DNA of 64,000 nt from Stieleria magnilauensis (GCA_007753675.1 CP036432.1:5678394-5742393), one strand, 5' to 3'. Shown: positions 8,330 to 18,785, counted from the first letter of the stretch. The notes: generated by a model not told the origin, from the letters alone. Made by a program: numbers and translations.

Positions 8330-11059
8330 CTAAGTGGTGAGGGTTTTAGCCATCCGTTTGCGGCGCACCCATTTCTCGAATCCCACGATGATGTAGGTGG
8401 CAAACCCGGTCAGCAGGATTCGCCACCACGCATCCCAACCAAGCGGAGCGCTGTGGAAGATGCGATTCATGATTGGCAGGTAGGCATAGGCAAGCTGCAG
8501 CACAACCATGCTGACCACGCCGAGGCCGATCCAGCGATTCGACAGCACTCCCAGCTCGAACATCGATTTCGTCAGCGAACGGCAATTGAACAGGTAAAAC
8601 AACTCCACCATCACGAACACGTTCACCGAAACCGTGCGAGCGACCCTATCACTGTAGCCTTGTCCAATCGCCCACTCAAAAGAACCGAACGCGCCCACCA
8701 GCATGACGCAAGAAACCAGCAAGATTCGACCGATCAATTCCCCTGTCAGGATCGACCTCCGCGGCTCGCGCGGAGGCCGCCGCATGATGTCACCTTCCTT
8801 CGGCTCAAACGCAAGCATCAATCCCAACAAGACTGCGGTCGTCATGTTGATCCACAAGATCTGAACCGGCAGGATTGGTAGCGTCACTCCGACGAAGATC
8901 GCGGCTAGAATCACGAGCCCCTCGCCCATGTTCGTCGGCAGAGTCCAAACGATAAACTTTGTGAGATTGTCGAAAACGCTGCGGCCTTCCTCCACAGCCG
9001 CTTCGATCGACGCGAAGTTGTCGTCCGTCAACACCATGTCGGCAGCTTCCTTGGCGACTTCCGTGCCGCCGATCCCCATCGCAACCCCGATGTCGGCCTG
9101 CTTGAGCGCGGGCGCGTCATTCACGCCATCGCCGGTCATCGCGACGATGTGGCCCTTGGCCTGCAACGCGCGAACGAGCCGAAGCTTCAATTCCGGCGTC
9201 GCACGTGCAAACACCGCCACTTCGTCGGCAATTTCGATCAACTGCTGGTCGGTCGTGTCAGCAAGGTCCTGAGCCGTCTTGACCAGGGGCACGTGTGTTT
9301 GGCCGGCCTGGACCCCGTCTAGCCCGATGTGCTGCGCGATCGCCTGGGCCGTCTTGGCATGATCTCCCGTGATCATCTTCACCCGAATGCCCGCAGTCTG
9401 ACAGGCCTTGATTGCAGCGACCGCTTCGGGGCGAGGCGGATCAATCATTCCTTGCAAACCGTAGAAAACCAGGTCGCCGACATCCGCATGCGTGATGTCC
9501 TGGGTCGTCGTCGGAAATGGCTTGCCGGCAAACGCCAAGACACGCAAACCTTCAGCGGCCATTGCTTCGACGTGTCGATGAACGGCGTCCATGTCAAGCG
9601 GAACCGTTTCACCTGACTTGTTCAGCGCCGCGTTGCATTTTCCCAACACGACTTCGACGCCTCCCTTCACGTACAGCGACCTGGTTTGATCGGCGTTCAG
9701 ATCGTGCAGCGTCGCCATGTATTGGTGTTGTGATTCGAACGGAATGACATCCAAACGCGGCGACCGCTCGAGCGTTCGTCGGGCATCCAATCCGGCTTTT
9801 CCGGCCAACGCGATCAAAGCTCCCTCGGTCGGATCGCCCCGCACTTCCCAGCGAGACTCCGCCTGTTCCAACGCCGAGTCGTTGCACAACAGCCCGGCCA
9901 GCAGACACTGGTTTGCCGCGGCGTTTTCCGCCAGCGTCGAGTCATCTGGTCCGTCGGATTCGATCTCGCCGCGCGGCTCGTACCCTGTCCCGGACACGTC
10001 GTATGATTGACCGCCTGCCCAGAATCGACGCACTGTCATTTGATTCACGGTCAGCGTGCCGGTCTTATCGGAGCAGATGACCGTTGTGCCACCAAGAGTT
10101 TCCACCGCCGGAAGCTTGCGAATGATCGCGCGTCGGCGGGCCATGCGGGCGACGCCGATCGCCAAGGTGATCGTCACGGCCGCCGGCAAGCCTTCCGGAA
10201 TGGCTCCCACCGCCAGCGCAACCGCCGCCATGAACATCTCAAACATCGCCTGGCCGCGCCACACCCCCACGGCGAACGTGACGGCCGCTAACATCAGGAT
10301 CACGATCAGCAACACGCGACTGAACTTGGCAATCTTGCGCGTCAATGGCGTTTCCAGCACATCGGCCAGCGTCATCAGCTCGGAAATGCGTCCGACTTCG
10401 GTCTTCGCTCCAATCGCGACGACAACGCCACGTCCCTGGCCGTACGTCACCAGCGTCGATGCATACCCCATGTTGCAGCGTTCGGCGAGGGCCGTATCCA
10501 ACGGTAACTCACCGGCGTTCTTGGCCACCGGCACCGACTCGCCCGTCAGCGCCGACTCGTCGATTTGCAAGTCACGAGACTTCAATAAACGCAAGTCCGC
10601 CGGAACCTTATCGCCCGACTGCAGCAACACGATGTCGCCCGGGACCAATTCCGTCGAAGGCACATCGCGGGTCTCGCCGGCCCGCACCACTCGTGCTTCG
10701 GTGAGTGTCGTCTTGGCCAGCGCTTCCAAGGCCTTGGCAGCCTTCGATTCCTGCAGGTAACCGATCACGGCATTGACAAGCACGACACCAAAAATGACCG
10801 ACGCATCCACCCACTCGTCCAAGAATGCAGTGATCGCCGCGGCAGACAACAGGATGTACAGCAGAGGCTGATGAAACTGCATCAGGAAACGAATCAACGG
10901 ACCCGGACCGCGGCGCAGGGGAATCGCGTTGGCGCCGAAATGCTGCTGCCTCCGATCAATCTCAAACCGATCCAAGCCGTTGCGTGAATCAGTCGTCAGC
11001 AATTGGACGACATCATCCCTGGAAGTATGGTGCCACAGCCTTTCGATCAACGTTTCCAT
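8330..11059 (-). CDS. P-type cation-transporting ATPase (type II, Ca2+/Na+-like)
   Basis: This 909-residue membrane protein has every P-type landmark in order: an N-terminal cation-ATPase domain, a TGES actuator motif (172-175), a PEGLP transmembrane motif (288-292), the phosphorylation site DKTGTLT (Asp331), a KGG nucleotide-binding segment, TGD, and the hinge GDGVNDAPALK. A C-terminal membrane domain follows. PEGLP and overall architecture place it among type II pumps (Ca2+-, Na+- or H+-transporting in bacteria) rather than heavy-metal CPx pumps; the ion is not determined. The start is 112 bp downstream of the universal stress gene on the same strand, so the two are probably co-transcribed and stress-related. 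Confidence 0.92.
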   Translation of the reverse strand: METLIERLWHHTSRDDVVQLLTTDSRNGLDRFEIDRRQQHFGANAIPLRRGPGPLIRFLMQFHQPLLYILLSAAAITAFLDEWVDASVIFGVVLVNAVIGYLQESKAAKALEALAKTTLTEARVVRAGETRDVPSTELVPGDIVLLQSGDKVPADLRLLKSRDLQIDESALTGESVPVAKNAGELPLDTALAERCNMGYASTLVTYGQGRGVVVAIGAKTEVGRISELMTLADVLETPLTRKIAKFSRVLLIVILMLAAVTFAVGVWRGQAMFEMFMAAVALAVGAIPEGLPAAVTITLAIGVARMARRRAIIRKLPAVETLGGTTVICSDKTGTLTVNQMTVRRFWAGGQSYDVSGTGYEPRGEIESDGPDDSTLAENAAANQCLLAGLLCNDSALEQAESRWEVRGDPTEGALIALAGKAGLDARRTLERSPRLDVIPFESQHQYMATLHDLNADQTRSLYVKGGVEVVLGKCNAALNKSGETVPLDMDAVHRHVEAMAAEGLRVLAFAGKPFPTTTQDITHADVGDLVFYGLQGMIDPPRPEAVAAIKACQTAGIRVKMITGDHAKTAQAIAQHIGLDGVQAGQTHVPLVKTAQDLADTTDQQLIEIADEVAVFARATPELKLRLVRALQAKGHIVAMTGDGVNDAPALKQADIGVAMGIGGTEVAKEAADMVLTDDNFASIEAAVEEGRSVFDNLTKFIVWTLPTNMGEGLVILAAIFVGVTLPILPVQILWINMTTAVLLGLMLAFEPKEGDIMRRPPREPRRSILTGELIGRILLVSCVMLVGAFGSFEWAIGQGYSDRVARTVSVNVFVMVELFYLFNCRSLTKSMFELGVLSNRWIGLGVVSMVVLQLAYAYLPIMNRIFHSAPLGWDAWWRILLTGFATYIIVGFEKWVRRKRMAKTLTT

Positions 11060-11171
11060 TCAGATCCCCAGCTAAAAAACACGCATCCTTCAAGTGATCG
11101 CCGAACCGAAAACAAGTGGGGCAAAACCCGTGCCGGGCACCTGCAAACGGGAGTGCGCATGCCACGGCAAC

Positions 11172-12104
11172 TCACTGCTCCAGTTGAATCGGGCTGACGA
11201 AGTTCGATGGTTTGAGTGCCAGCACCGAACATTCAATGCTACTGAGGATTTGCTCGGCCGTGTTGCCCATCACCATGCCTGAGATCCCGCTCCGAGCAAT
11301 GGTCCCCATGACAACCAGATCCACCTGTGTGTCGCGAGCATACGACGGAATGGCCGACGCGGGCTCGCCTTCGATCAAATGGACATTCTCGGCGTTCCAA
11401 CTGCTTCCATGCTGCCCGAGGAAGCGATCGAAGCGTGACTTGACTTGATCGTGACTCCGCTGCACGATCGCATCAAATTCTTCTTCGCTCATCCGCCGAC
11501 GAAGAAACTGTGCATTCCAAACGGACCAGGTGTGCAGGATCGAAAAAACACCGCCATGATATTGGCTGATTGACTCCGCCAAATCGAACACGTTGTCATT
11601 GAGTTCTGAATCCGTGTCGTCTTCCGATGACGTGTCGACACAGCCGAGCACGTGTTGGAATTGCGTTTTTTCTGCCGTCACCAGCCAGACGGCGCACGGG
11701 CATTGACGCAGCAATCGCATCCCGGTGTTGCCGAAGAACCCTTGGCGGCGGCTGTCCTTGCCCTTGTGCACGCGAAGCACCAAGTCATAGCCGCCGCGCA
11801 ACACTTCGCGAATGATTTCCACGGACGTCTGCCCCATCAGCACTTGCGTTTCCACCGTGACGCCTTGCTTGCGGATGCGAGCAGCCAATTCGTCGAGCTT
11901 CTCTTGCTTCTCGTCACGCATCAGCTCGCGCACATGCTGGTGATCCTTCATCGTCAACCGCACCATCCACGGGAAATCTGGCACGACGTCCACAACCTTT
12001 AAGGTGGCGCCGTTATGGACAGCGATGTCAGCTGCTTCGTCCACAATCGGGTGGCTGTCCAAACGTGTGTCGGTGGCGACCAGGATCTTTTGAAATCGTT
12101 TCAT
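11172..12104 (-). CDS. Tandem universal stress protein (two UspA domains)
   Basis: About 310 residues. The start chosen is the ATG before KRFQKILVATD, which opens a canonical first Usp domain; a longer upstream extension of 31 codons has no family support. Domain 1 spans about residues 1-140 and domain 2 about 140-305, the latter ending with the ATP-binding G-2x-G-9x-GS/T-type segment (VVMGTIARSGISGMVMGNTAEQIL). Two fused Usp domains in one chain are common in environmental bacteria. The product is probably a cytoplasmic nucleotide-binding stress protein. It sits upstream of and parallel to the P-type ATPase, which suggests a shared stress-linked operon. Confidence 0.88.
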   Translation of the reverse strand: MKRFQKILVATDTRLDSHPIVDEAADIAVHNGATLKVVDVVPDFPWMVRLTMKDHQHVRELMRDEKQEKLDELAARIRKQGVTVETQVLMGQTSVEIIREVLRGGYDLVLRVHKGKDSRRQGFFGNTGMRLLRQCPCAVWLVTAEKTQFQHVLGCVDTSSEDDTDSELNDNVFDLAESISQYHGGVFSILHTWSVWNAQFLRRRMSEEEFDAIVQRSHDQVKSRFDRFLGQHGSSWNAENVHLIEGEPASAIPSYARDTQVDLVVMGTIARSGISGMVMGNTAEQILSSIECSVLALKPSNFVSPIQLEQ

Positions 12105-12365
12105 GGTAGGCTGCAGGTCCTGAAGCAAGTGCGGGGCTTGAGAGTGCGTTTCCATTTGGTAAACGTGGAAAAACAATTGCCGACGGCCGACAAACATCTC
12201 CCCTCACCCTCGGTTGAAGGATGTCAACTGGATGGTAGCGGGCAGACTTCCGTCGGGAAACCAGGTATTTTTCTCGCTCGGCCGATCACGTCTTGAGTGT
12301 GTGCCACACCGCACACCGCACGCCACGGACACTTCACAAGGCAAAAGGCGTGCCAACACCGCGAC

Positions 12366-12460
12366 GCGATCTCGCGAAAGAAGGCCAAACGCTCCCGGAG
12401 GTGAACGAACTGGAAAACACCATCGTCATCTTCCACTCGGATAATGGAACCAGGGGATGA
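12366..12460 (+). pseudogene. Sulfatase scrap (metal-site segment only)
   Basis: A short stretch encodes ELENTIVIFHSDNGT followed quickly by a stop. This is the conserved sulfatase segment that supplies the metal-binding Asp-Asn. Nothing upstream or downstream restores the rest of the enzyme (no CXPXR motif, no N-terminal metal site). It is a relic of a sulfatase gene destroyed in this otherwise non-coding stretch. Confidence 0.6.
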
Positions 12461-13310
12461 AAGACAACCGAGCAGTCGTGAGGTGGCGCCGCCTTAGGGA
12501 ACAATCCTAACAAGGTCGGATTTAGTTTACTGACCGAAGCAAACCCAGATCAGTTCACGATTTTGCCCAAGACCCGACTGCTCGACAAATCAAGATGCTT
12601 AGCACCGCTGGCACGTTCACGCGGCAAGCCCATCACTTGTGACGACAAACCAATGATGTGCCTGTTGGCGAAATAGCATCGCGAGCCACCAGCGACTACT
12701 TTCCAGATGTGACGACGCGAAGCCGTGTCCTTGTTGTCCGCAGCCGCCACACGGCCTGGCGACTACTGCGACACACCGGTCGATGAAGCTAGCGTCACAC
12801 GCTATTTTTAATTCCGGGCATCGGTTCGTCCGGTGGAGTGAAAACCGAGAACAAGAAGAGGGCAAAACGATGCGGGGCAAGACGATTACAACCTGGAATT
12901 GTTTTGCCCCTATTGTTTTGCCACCCCTTGGAAAAGGCAAGACGAGATCAGGGGTACGAAAATCAACTCGGGCTGCCATCCTTGCTCGTCGGCAATTTTC
13001 TTACCTCCCTAATTTTCTTACCCTCCGTCTTTGATCGACCGGTAGCCGAATCCGGCGTAGGAATCGTCGACTGGCAAAACATCCGCACCGACATGCTCCT
13101 GGCCGACGCGATGCAGGACACGGATCGGTGCGATCGCGTTAAACTGGAATCCTCTCATCCTCTGACGCTACCGCCCTATTCGATCACGCGATTAAAATGA
13201 ACACAGTGACATCGCTTGGTGGGCACTGATGTTGCGATCCCACTCGATTCGTGGATGCGGCCATAGCGAAATTGGCGACCCATTCGCAATCCACGTACCA
13301 AAGAAACTCA
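12461..13310. other. Non-coding stretch with an imperfect hairpin
   Basis: I see no supportable gene here. The clearest structure is an imperfect inverted repeat at 12874-12910, with arms GGGGCAAGACGATT and AATTGTTTTGCCCC (12 of 14 positions complementary). It is followed by another GTTTTGCCAC copy and by two AATTTTCTTACC copies near 12998 and 13012. A related pattern of TGGCAGAA-(C/T)-AATG-like units occurs at 15264-15300. These look like members of a short dispersed intergenic repeat family. Confidence 0.5.
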
Positions 13311-15092
13311 ATGATTGCAGATTTACGTTTCTACCGGCTTGCACGAATCTGGATGCTGATGCTTCTCGCTGTTCCAGTATCGGCAAGATCCGAAGCGGAC
13401 GAACCACAAAGTGATCCAAGCGTGAAGCCGAATGTCATTTTGATCGTTACGGATGACCAAGGCTACGGCGATATGTCCTGTCACGGAAACCCGTGGCTGA
13501 AGACACCCAACCTGGATCGGCTTTGCGCCGAAGGCGTCAGCTTGGAAAACTACCATGTCGATCCGGTTTGCACGCCGACACGCGCCGCCTTGATGACCGG
13601 GCGTTATTCAACGCGCGTGGGAGCTTGGGATGTGACCCAAGGGAGACAATTACTTGCGCCCGATGAAGTCACGATGGCGGATGCCTTCTCCGATTCGGGT
13701 TACCGAACCGGCATGTTTGGAAAATGGCACCTGGGAGACACCTGGCCGTACGCGCCGCGCTTCCGTGGATTTCAAGACGTCGTTCGTCACCTCGCAGGCG
13801 GCATCGACGAAATCGGAAACCCGATCGGAAACGACTATTTCGACGACACGTACTATCGCAACGGTGTCGCCGAAAAGATCGACGGGTATTGCACCGACGT
13901 GTTCTTCGCGGAGTGCCAGCGGTTTGTCACGCAGAAATCGGAACAACCGTTTTTCGCGTATTTGCCGCTCAACGCCATGCACGGGCCGCATACGGTTGCG
14001 GAAAGCTATTCAGCTCCGTTCAGAGCCCAGGGTCATTCGGAAAACCGATCCAAGTTCTTCGGCCAGATCATCAACTTTGACGAGAACCTTGGCCGCTTGC
14101 TCGATACCCTTCAGCAGCACAATCTCGCCGAAAACACGATTGTCATTTTCATGGGCGACAACGGTACTTCCGAGGGTTCCAACGGTCGCAATCCAGATAA
14201 CGGCTTCAATGCGGGCATGCGAGGGAAGAAGGGTTCTGTCTACGAAGGCGGGCATCGAGTTGCGTGCTTCGTGCGTTGGCCGGGTCAGCTCGATGCGGGA
14301 CAACGGGTTCAACCATTGACATCGTGCCGAGACTGGTTTCCCACTCTGATTGAGCTGTGCGGGTTGAAATCCCCCGACGGTAATCCGTTCGACGGGCAGA
14401 GCCTGAAACCCTTATTCGACGGTGCGACCGACGACTGGCCATCTCGCACGCTTTTCGTCCAGCGGCAGCCTGACCAACCAAAGCTTCTTCTTGATGGTAA
14501 TGGCGACAACCCATGGCGTACTCCGCACTACGGTGTGCTTACCGAAAGGTGGCGGTTGGTTGACGGCGAACTTTACAACATTGGCGAAGACCCCAGTCAA
14601 ACGAATGACCTCGCGCAGCAGCACCCCGAGGTCGTACAGAAACTCAAGTCCAGCTACCGCCGACATTTTGCGGACGTCTTTCGTGATGACGCCCCGTATG
14701 TGCGTTTCCAGCTTGGCGATCAACGCGAGAACCCGACATTGCTGACAGTGCGCGATTGGCATCCGACCAAAGGCAACGTGATTTGGAAGCAAGAGCAACT
14801 GTCCGACGACAGACTCGCGATCAATGGTTTTTGGGCCGTGAATGTCACGCAGCCCGGTCGCTACACCATTCGACTCACCCGATTCCCCGACGATGCGCCC
14901 GCGTCGATGGGGGCAACCCATGCGGTGCTGCGCATCGGTGTTCAGAAGCTTGAGAAACAGCTCCGTGAACACGACAGGTCGGTCACGTTCGAAACGGAGC
15001 TTCCCGCCGGCCCGGCCATCTTGCAAAGCTGGCTCAGTGACGATGACGGCACGGTTCGTGGAGCCTATTTCGTGAAAGTGGAAAAGCGGTAA
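13311..15092 (+). CDS. Arylsulfatase, exported
   Basis: About 593 residues from the ATG before IADLRFYRL, which gives a hydrophobic leader ending near ARS; an in-frame ATG 60 bases upstream would put 20 polar residues ahead of the leader and is less likely. The N-terminal metal-site block is NVILIVTDDQGYGD, and the formylglycine site is Cys87 in CTPTR. FMGDNGTSEG supplies the later metal ligands, and a C-terminal beta-sandwich follows. Cys-type sulfatases need a formylglycine-generating enzyme, which is not in this window. The neighbours (DUF1593 protein, agarase-like glycosidases) point to sulfated galactan or related algal polysaccharide as substrate; the exact bond cannot be told from the sequence. 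Confidence 0.92.
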   Translation: MIADLRFYRLARIWMLMLLAVPVSARSEADEPQSDPSVKPNVILIVTDDQGYGDMSCHGNPWLKTPNLDRLCAEGVSLENYHVDPVCTPTRAALMTGRYSTRVGAWDVTQGRQLLAPDEVTMADAFSDSGYRTGMFGKWHLGDTWPYAPRFRGFQDVVRHLAGGIDEIGNPIGNDYFDDTYYRNGVAEKIDGYCTDVFFAECQRFVTQKSEQPFFAYLPLNAMHGPHTVAESYSAPFRAQGHSENRSKFFGQIINFDENLGRLLDTLQQHNLAENTIVIFMGDNGTSEGSNGRNPDNGFNAGMRGKKGSVYEGGHRVACFVRWPGQLDAGQRVQPLTSCRDWFPTLIELCGLKSPDGNPFDGQSLKPLFDGATDDWPSRTLFVQRQPDQPKLLLDGNGDNPWRTPHYGVLTERWRLVDGELYNIGEDPSQTNDLAQQHPEVVQKLKSSYRRHFADVFRDDAPYVRFQLGDQRENPTLLTVRDWHPTKGNVIWKQEQLSDDRLAINGFWAVNVTQPGRYTIRLTRFPDDAPASMGATHAVLRIGVQKLEKQLREHDRSVTFETELPAGPAILQSWLSDDDGTVRGAYFVKVEKR

Positions 15093-15411
15093 ACCCCGCT
15101 TTGCGTCAGCCCCCCCACTGCGACGATTGCATCGAGTTAAAAACCAGCGGTGATGTCTTCTTTCGAGTGACAAGCCGCAACGCTTAGCGTAAGCAACGAG
15201 CGATCAACAACTACCTTGTGATGCGTCGCCGCCGTCGCCAGATTGTGGCGCTGACGAGACGGGGATGGCAGAACAATGGGATGGCAGAATGATGGATGCC
15301 AGAAACCATCACTGCTTCGTCTGGTAAGATGGACAAAGCTGCCGTACATCGACGCAGACGTCCACCGTCGAACGAAGACTCCCAACTGGCCCACCCTTAG
15401 AAACAACCGAA
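15093..15411. other. Intergenic region with short repeat units
   Basis: No gene is supported. Between 15264 and 15300 there are three near-copies of a motif of the form TGGCAGAA-N-AATGG or TGCCAGAAACCAT. They resemble the purine-rich repeat remnants near 12.86 kb. Confidence 0.35.
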
Positions 15412-16800
15412 ATGAGTAAGCTTTGGCTATCCCTGGCATCCACGGTCATTTTTTCAGCTGCTCTTGCCGTGCCTTCGATCGCGGCTGAACTCAAACCCCG
15501 CATGGTTGTGCTGACCGATGTTTCAACATGGGAGACCGATGACAGCGAGTCTTTGGTGCGATTGATGGTTCACGCAGATTTGCTGGAGATCGAGGGACTT
15601 GTTTTCACGACAGGCTGGAGCCTGGATAAGACTCGCGATGATTTCATGGGATTGATCCACGATGCGGTCAACGCTTACGAAAAAGATCTTCCCAATCTAC
15701 AGAAACGGTCCGACCAAACGGCACACTCACGCGATGAATCACGCCAGCAGATTGGTTACTGGCCAAGCCCCGAATACTTGCGCGATCGCATTGTGTACGG
15801 CAGCAACAAACGCGGTGCCGAACATGTGGGCAAAGGAAACGATTCGCCGGGCAGCGACTTGATCATCCGGCTGGCTGACGAAGAAGACGACCGGCCGTTG
15901 TGGATCACGGTCTGGGGCGGCGGCAACACGCTGGCACAAGCGGTTTGGCGAGTTCAGCAAGATCGCAGTGCGGTGGAATTGAAGAAGTTCCTGAATAAAC
16001 TCCGCGTGTACACGATCACGGATCAAGACCGTGATCAAAGAACTCCGTTCGCGGACAGTTCGCACCAGTGGTTACGACGCGAGTTCGAGAAGGACTTGTT
16101 CTTCATCTGGGACGAATGCGCTTGGAAGTTCCAGAACGGCACCGGCAAAAAGAATTGGCCAGAATATGAAACTCACATTCAGGGGCATGGCAGCCTTGGC
16201 AAGGTTTATCCGAAGTACAAATATGGCGTCGAAGGTGACACGCCCGCCTTTCTGCATCTGATGCCAAATGGATTGAACGACCCGAATGTTCCAACGCACG
16301 GTGGCTGGGGAGGCTATGCCGCGTGGGGCGTAAGCGAAGACGGCGAAACCCGCTGCTTCACCAATCACACCGGTGAAAGCAAGACCGCCTGCAACTCTTT
16401 AGAGAATCACTTCTATCCGGCTACCTTTAATAACTTTGCCGCCCGAATGGATTGGGCCAAACAGGGATTCGGAAACCGAAATCCTGTTGTCGCCATTGGT
16501 GAGGACGCGACGATCGACGTTCTGACCAGGAAACCCAAGCAGGGTTCTAAGGTCACACTCGACGCGTCAAATTCGTCCGACCCCGACGGCGATCATCTCA
16601 CGTTTCGCTGGTGGATGCTGTCGGCAGCCGGCACATTGAAACAGGATGTCGAGATTTCCAATAGCAATTCGGCCGTCGCCACCGTTGACGTTCCGTCCGA
16701 TTCCGCGGGAAAGACATTCCATGTCATTTGCGAGGTCACAGACGACGGCACCCACAACCTTTCCGGATACCGTCGCATCATCTTTGAACCCACAAAGTGA
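15412..16800 (+). CDS. DUF1593 domain exported protein (nucleoside-hydrolase-like fold)
   Basis: This 462-residue protein has a clear signal peptide ending at about SIAAE. The following domain carries LKPRMVVLTDVSTWETDDSES, SLVRLMVHADLLEIEGLV and ITVWGGGNTLAQAVWRV, which mark DUF1593, a family related to inosine/uridine-preferring nucleoside hydrolases. The last 90 residues form an Ig-like/PKD-type beta-sandwich with SSDPDGDHLTFRWW. In marine planctomycetes and Bacteroidetes these proteins occur in polysaccharide-degradation loci and are sometimes annotated as cellulose-binding. Its reaction is unknown. Here it lies between a sulfatase and two glycosidases on the same strand. Confidence 0.88.
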   Translation: MSKLWLSLASTVIFSAALAVPSIAAELKPRMVVLTDVSTWETDDSESLVRLMVHADLLEIEGLVFTTGWSLDKTRDDFMGLIHDAVNAYEKDLPNLQKRSDQTAHSRDESRQQIGYWPSPEYLRDRIVYGSNKRGAEHVGKGNDSPGSDLIIRLADEEDDRPLWITVWGGGNTLAQAVWRVQQDRSAVELKKFLNKLRVYTITDQDRDQRTPFADSSHQWLRREFEKDLFFIWDECAWKFQNGTGKKNWPEYETHIQGHGSLGKVYPKYKYGVEGDTPAFLHLMPNGLNDPNVPTHGGWGGYAAWGVSEDGETRCFTNHTGESKTACNSLENHFYPATFNNFAARMDWAKQGFGNRNPVVAIGEDATIDVLTRKPKQGSKVTLDASNSSDPDGDHLTFRWWMLSAAGTLKQDVEISNSNSAVATVDVPSDSAGKTFHVICEVTDDGTHNLSGYRRIIFEPTK

Positions 16801-16874
16801 ACGAGTTCCGTAGACTGCCCCCGCTTTTGACCAGCACATCCCACCGACTCTTGTTCGTCCAAGACGATTGACTC

Positions 16875-17093
16875 ATGCCGCACATGTTCCGAACAGCAGT
16901 ACTGCTGACCACCGTGCTTCGCTGCCACACCTTCAGTTACGCCCAAAGCTCCGCGGCTTCCCCCACCTTGGCATTTCCGACTGCCGAAAATACCTCAACA
17001 GCATCGAGTGACGCTCGTCGTACTCGGTCTACAGCGACCGACACGCTTAGGTGGCGACATACGGAACGCTTGAGCGGGCTGCCGGAAATTTGA
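16875..17093 (+). pseudogene. Possible decayed exported-protein start
   Basis: A 72-codon frame begins with a plausible leader (FRTAVLLTTVL, then a YAQSSAA cleavage-like site) but soon turns into an S/T/R-rich sequence without family character and stops. A leader attached to a noisy tail suggests the 5' end of a lost secreted-protein gene. No family is recognised. The surrounding 424 bp between the DUF1593 and glycosidase genes holds nothing else I can support. Confidence 0.25.
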
Positions 17094-17224
17094 CGCATTC
17101 AGGTTTACATTTTGGCCGCTGACGACATCTCCTTCACAGGCCTTGAGACAGGTCGATCGGTTATCAGCCTGTCATGCCAAAAGCGACAAACTGGAAGCCG
17201 ACCCTACTTCCCCGGAGATTTTTC

Positions 17225-18676
17225 ATGCAGTCTTTTCGTTTTTCAGCCATCTGTGCACTGCTGATCGGCATCGCGTCACCACCATGGGTATTCATGGCGT
17301 CCGCTGCCGAGCTGGATCAATATGGCGGCACGACGGCCATCAAAGGCGAAGCGACCGGTTTTTTTCATGTCGAAGAAATCGACGGACGTCACTGGTTCAT
17401 CACTCCGGACGGAAATGCATTCTTTGCCGTTTCGCTCAGCCACATGCTTTCGGGTGAAAGCGACGTCGCCTGCCAAAACGTGTACGGCGGCGATGCGGAT
17501 GCGTGGCTGAAAGGTTCGTTCGAGAAAGCCCGAGCGATGGGCTTCAACTGTGCACTCGGTAGCGCAACGAGCCCGGAACGCAACTTGAACGGATTCGTCG
17601 ATGTTCCCAAGGCCGAAAAACTGTTCCGCGAAGCCAACTTCCCCTTTGCGGTCGGTGTGATCTTGCTGAAGCATCCGTGGGAATTTGTCGACGGCGAAAC
17701 ACTGCCGGATATCTTCCATCCCGACTATGAGCAGCTGATCCGATCGCGAGCGGCACAGATCTGCCCCCGCTATAAAGACGATCCGCTTTGCATGGGATAC
17801 TACTACGGCTTTGGAGCCTTCAACCAATCCGATCAGTGGGTCAATCATCACTTTTCGCTACCGCCGGGAAGTCCCGGCCGAGAGGTGTTGTCGGACTTGC
17901 TGATCCAGCGTTACGACAATGACGTGGCGAAGTTCAACGCGGTCTACGGCACATCGCTCCACGACATGTCGGAACTGAAGTCGAGCTTTGAGCTGACGTA
18001 TGAAAAGGAATACGAACGCCGCAACTATCCCCGCGTCGGACAATCACTCGACAAAGACAAGCTCGCCGACTTTGAAGCGATCGTGTCGCACATGTGCGTG
18101 TCCCTGTACAAACTGGGCCACGACGCCATTCGACGATGGGACGACAACCACTTGATCCTCGGTTCGTTCATCAAAGAATGGGCTCTGTCGGTGGATTCAT
18201 GGAAGAAAGCGGCACCGTACGTGGACATGCTCGCGCCGCAGCACGTCAACGAGTACATTTCGGTCAGCGACATCGCGGATGCGACCGATCTGCCCATCAT
18301 CTTTTCCGATGAGTATTTCGGGTTTCATTACCCGGGCGGGACCGGAAGCCTGCACGCGGGCCTGGTTTCACACGACGCGCGTGGAGAGGTTTATCGCGCA
18401 AATCTGATGCGACATTTCAAGGACCCCGGTGTCTTGGGAGTCACGTATTGCGCCTGCATGTACGACCAGGGCGGCAACACGCTGGCAAAGAACAACCAAA
18501 ACGGCTTCTACTCTCTCGACGGCGAGCCTCGTGAGAAGTTGATCGAAGTGGTGACGGATCTGAACGGTTCGATCTATGAACACGCCACGAAACCAGCATC
18601 GCCGGAAGCGTTGGAAAAGTTGAACACCGAGTTGTTCGAAAAGTGGAAGGAACACAGCGTTCGCCGTAGACGTTGA
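17225..18676 (+). CDS. Agarase-like glycoside hydrolase (TIM-barrel), copy 1
   Basis: The start is set by a GGAG 9 bases upstream and gives a leader ending near ASAAE; 483 residues. The N-terminal block FFHVEEIDGRHWFITPDGNAFFAVSLSH is the opening of a family often annotated as agarase in planctomycetes, related to the GH42/GH50/GH86 type of retaining TIM-barrel. Later segments such as DDPLCMGYYYGFGAFN and IIFSDEYFGFHYPGG carry candidate acid residues (the SDEYF Glu is a good nucleophile candidate). It is a paralogue of the gene at 18815 and sits downstream of a sulfatase and a DUF1593 protein, consistent with degradation of a sulfated galactan. The family assignment is tentative. Confidence 0.8.
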   Translation: MQSFRFSAICALLIGIASPPWVFMASAAELDQYGGTTAIKGEATGFFHVEEIDGRHWFITPDGNAFFAVSLSHMLSGESDVACQNVYGGDADAWLKGSFEKARAMGFNCALGSATSPERNLNGFVDVPKAEKLFREANFPFAVGVILLKHPWEFVDGETLPDIFHPDYEQLIRSRAAQICPRYKDDPLCMGYYYGFGAFNQSDQWVNHHFSLPPGSPGREVLSDLLIQRYDNDVAKFNAVYGTSLHDMSELKSSFELTYEKEYERRNYPRVGQSLDKDKLADFEAIVSHMCVSLYKLGHDAIRRWDDNHLILGSFIKEWALSVDSWKKAAPYVDMLAPQHVNEYISVSDIADATDLPIIFSDEYFGFHYPGGTGSLHAGLVSHDARGEVYRANLMRHFKDPGVLGVTYCACMYDQGGNTLAKNNQNGFYSLDGEPREKLIEVVTDLNGSIYEHATKPASPEALEKLNTELFEKWKEHSVRRRR

Positions 18677-18705
18677 TTCTGTTGCCACCGCCTGTCGATG
18701 TTCGT

Positions 18706-18785
18706 GTGAGCCGAAGGCGCTAGCCTCGGGCCATACAGCTTTAGTGGTGGAACGGAAAGGCCCGCGGCTAGCGCCGTCGGCTCAC
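18706..18785. repeat. Long palindromic intergenic repeat (REP-like)
   Basis: The left arm 18706-18732 and right arm 18759-18785 are inverted copies matching at 25 of 27 positions, around a 26-base loop. The core is GTGAGCCG(A/C)AGCGC-type sequence containing GGCGCTAGCC. It lies between the two agarase-like genes and could act as a terminator or mRNA stabiliser, but the sequence also fits a dispersed mobile palindrome family. Confidence 0.75.

Noticed and set aside
13040-13200. Plus-strand frame containing VAESGVGIVDWQNIRTD
   Set aside because: The short segment looks vaguely protein-like, but it lies in repeat-rich non-coding DNA and matches no family I know.
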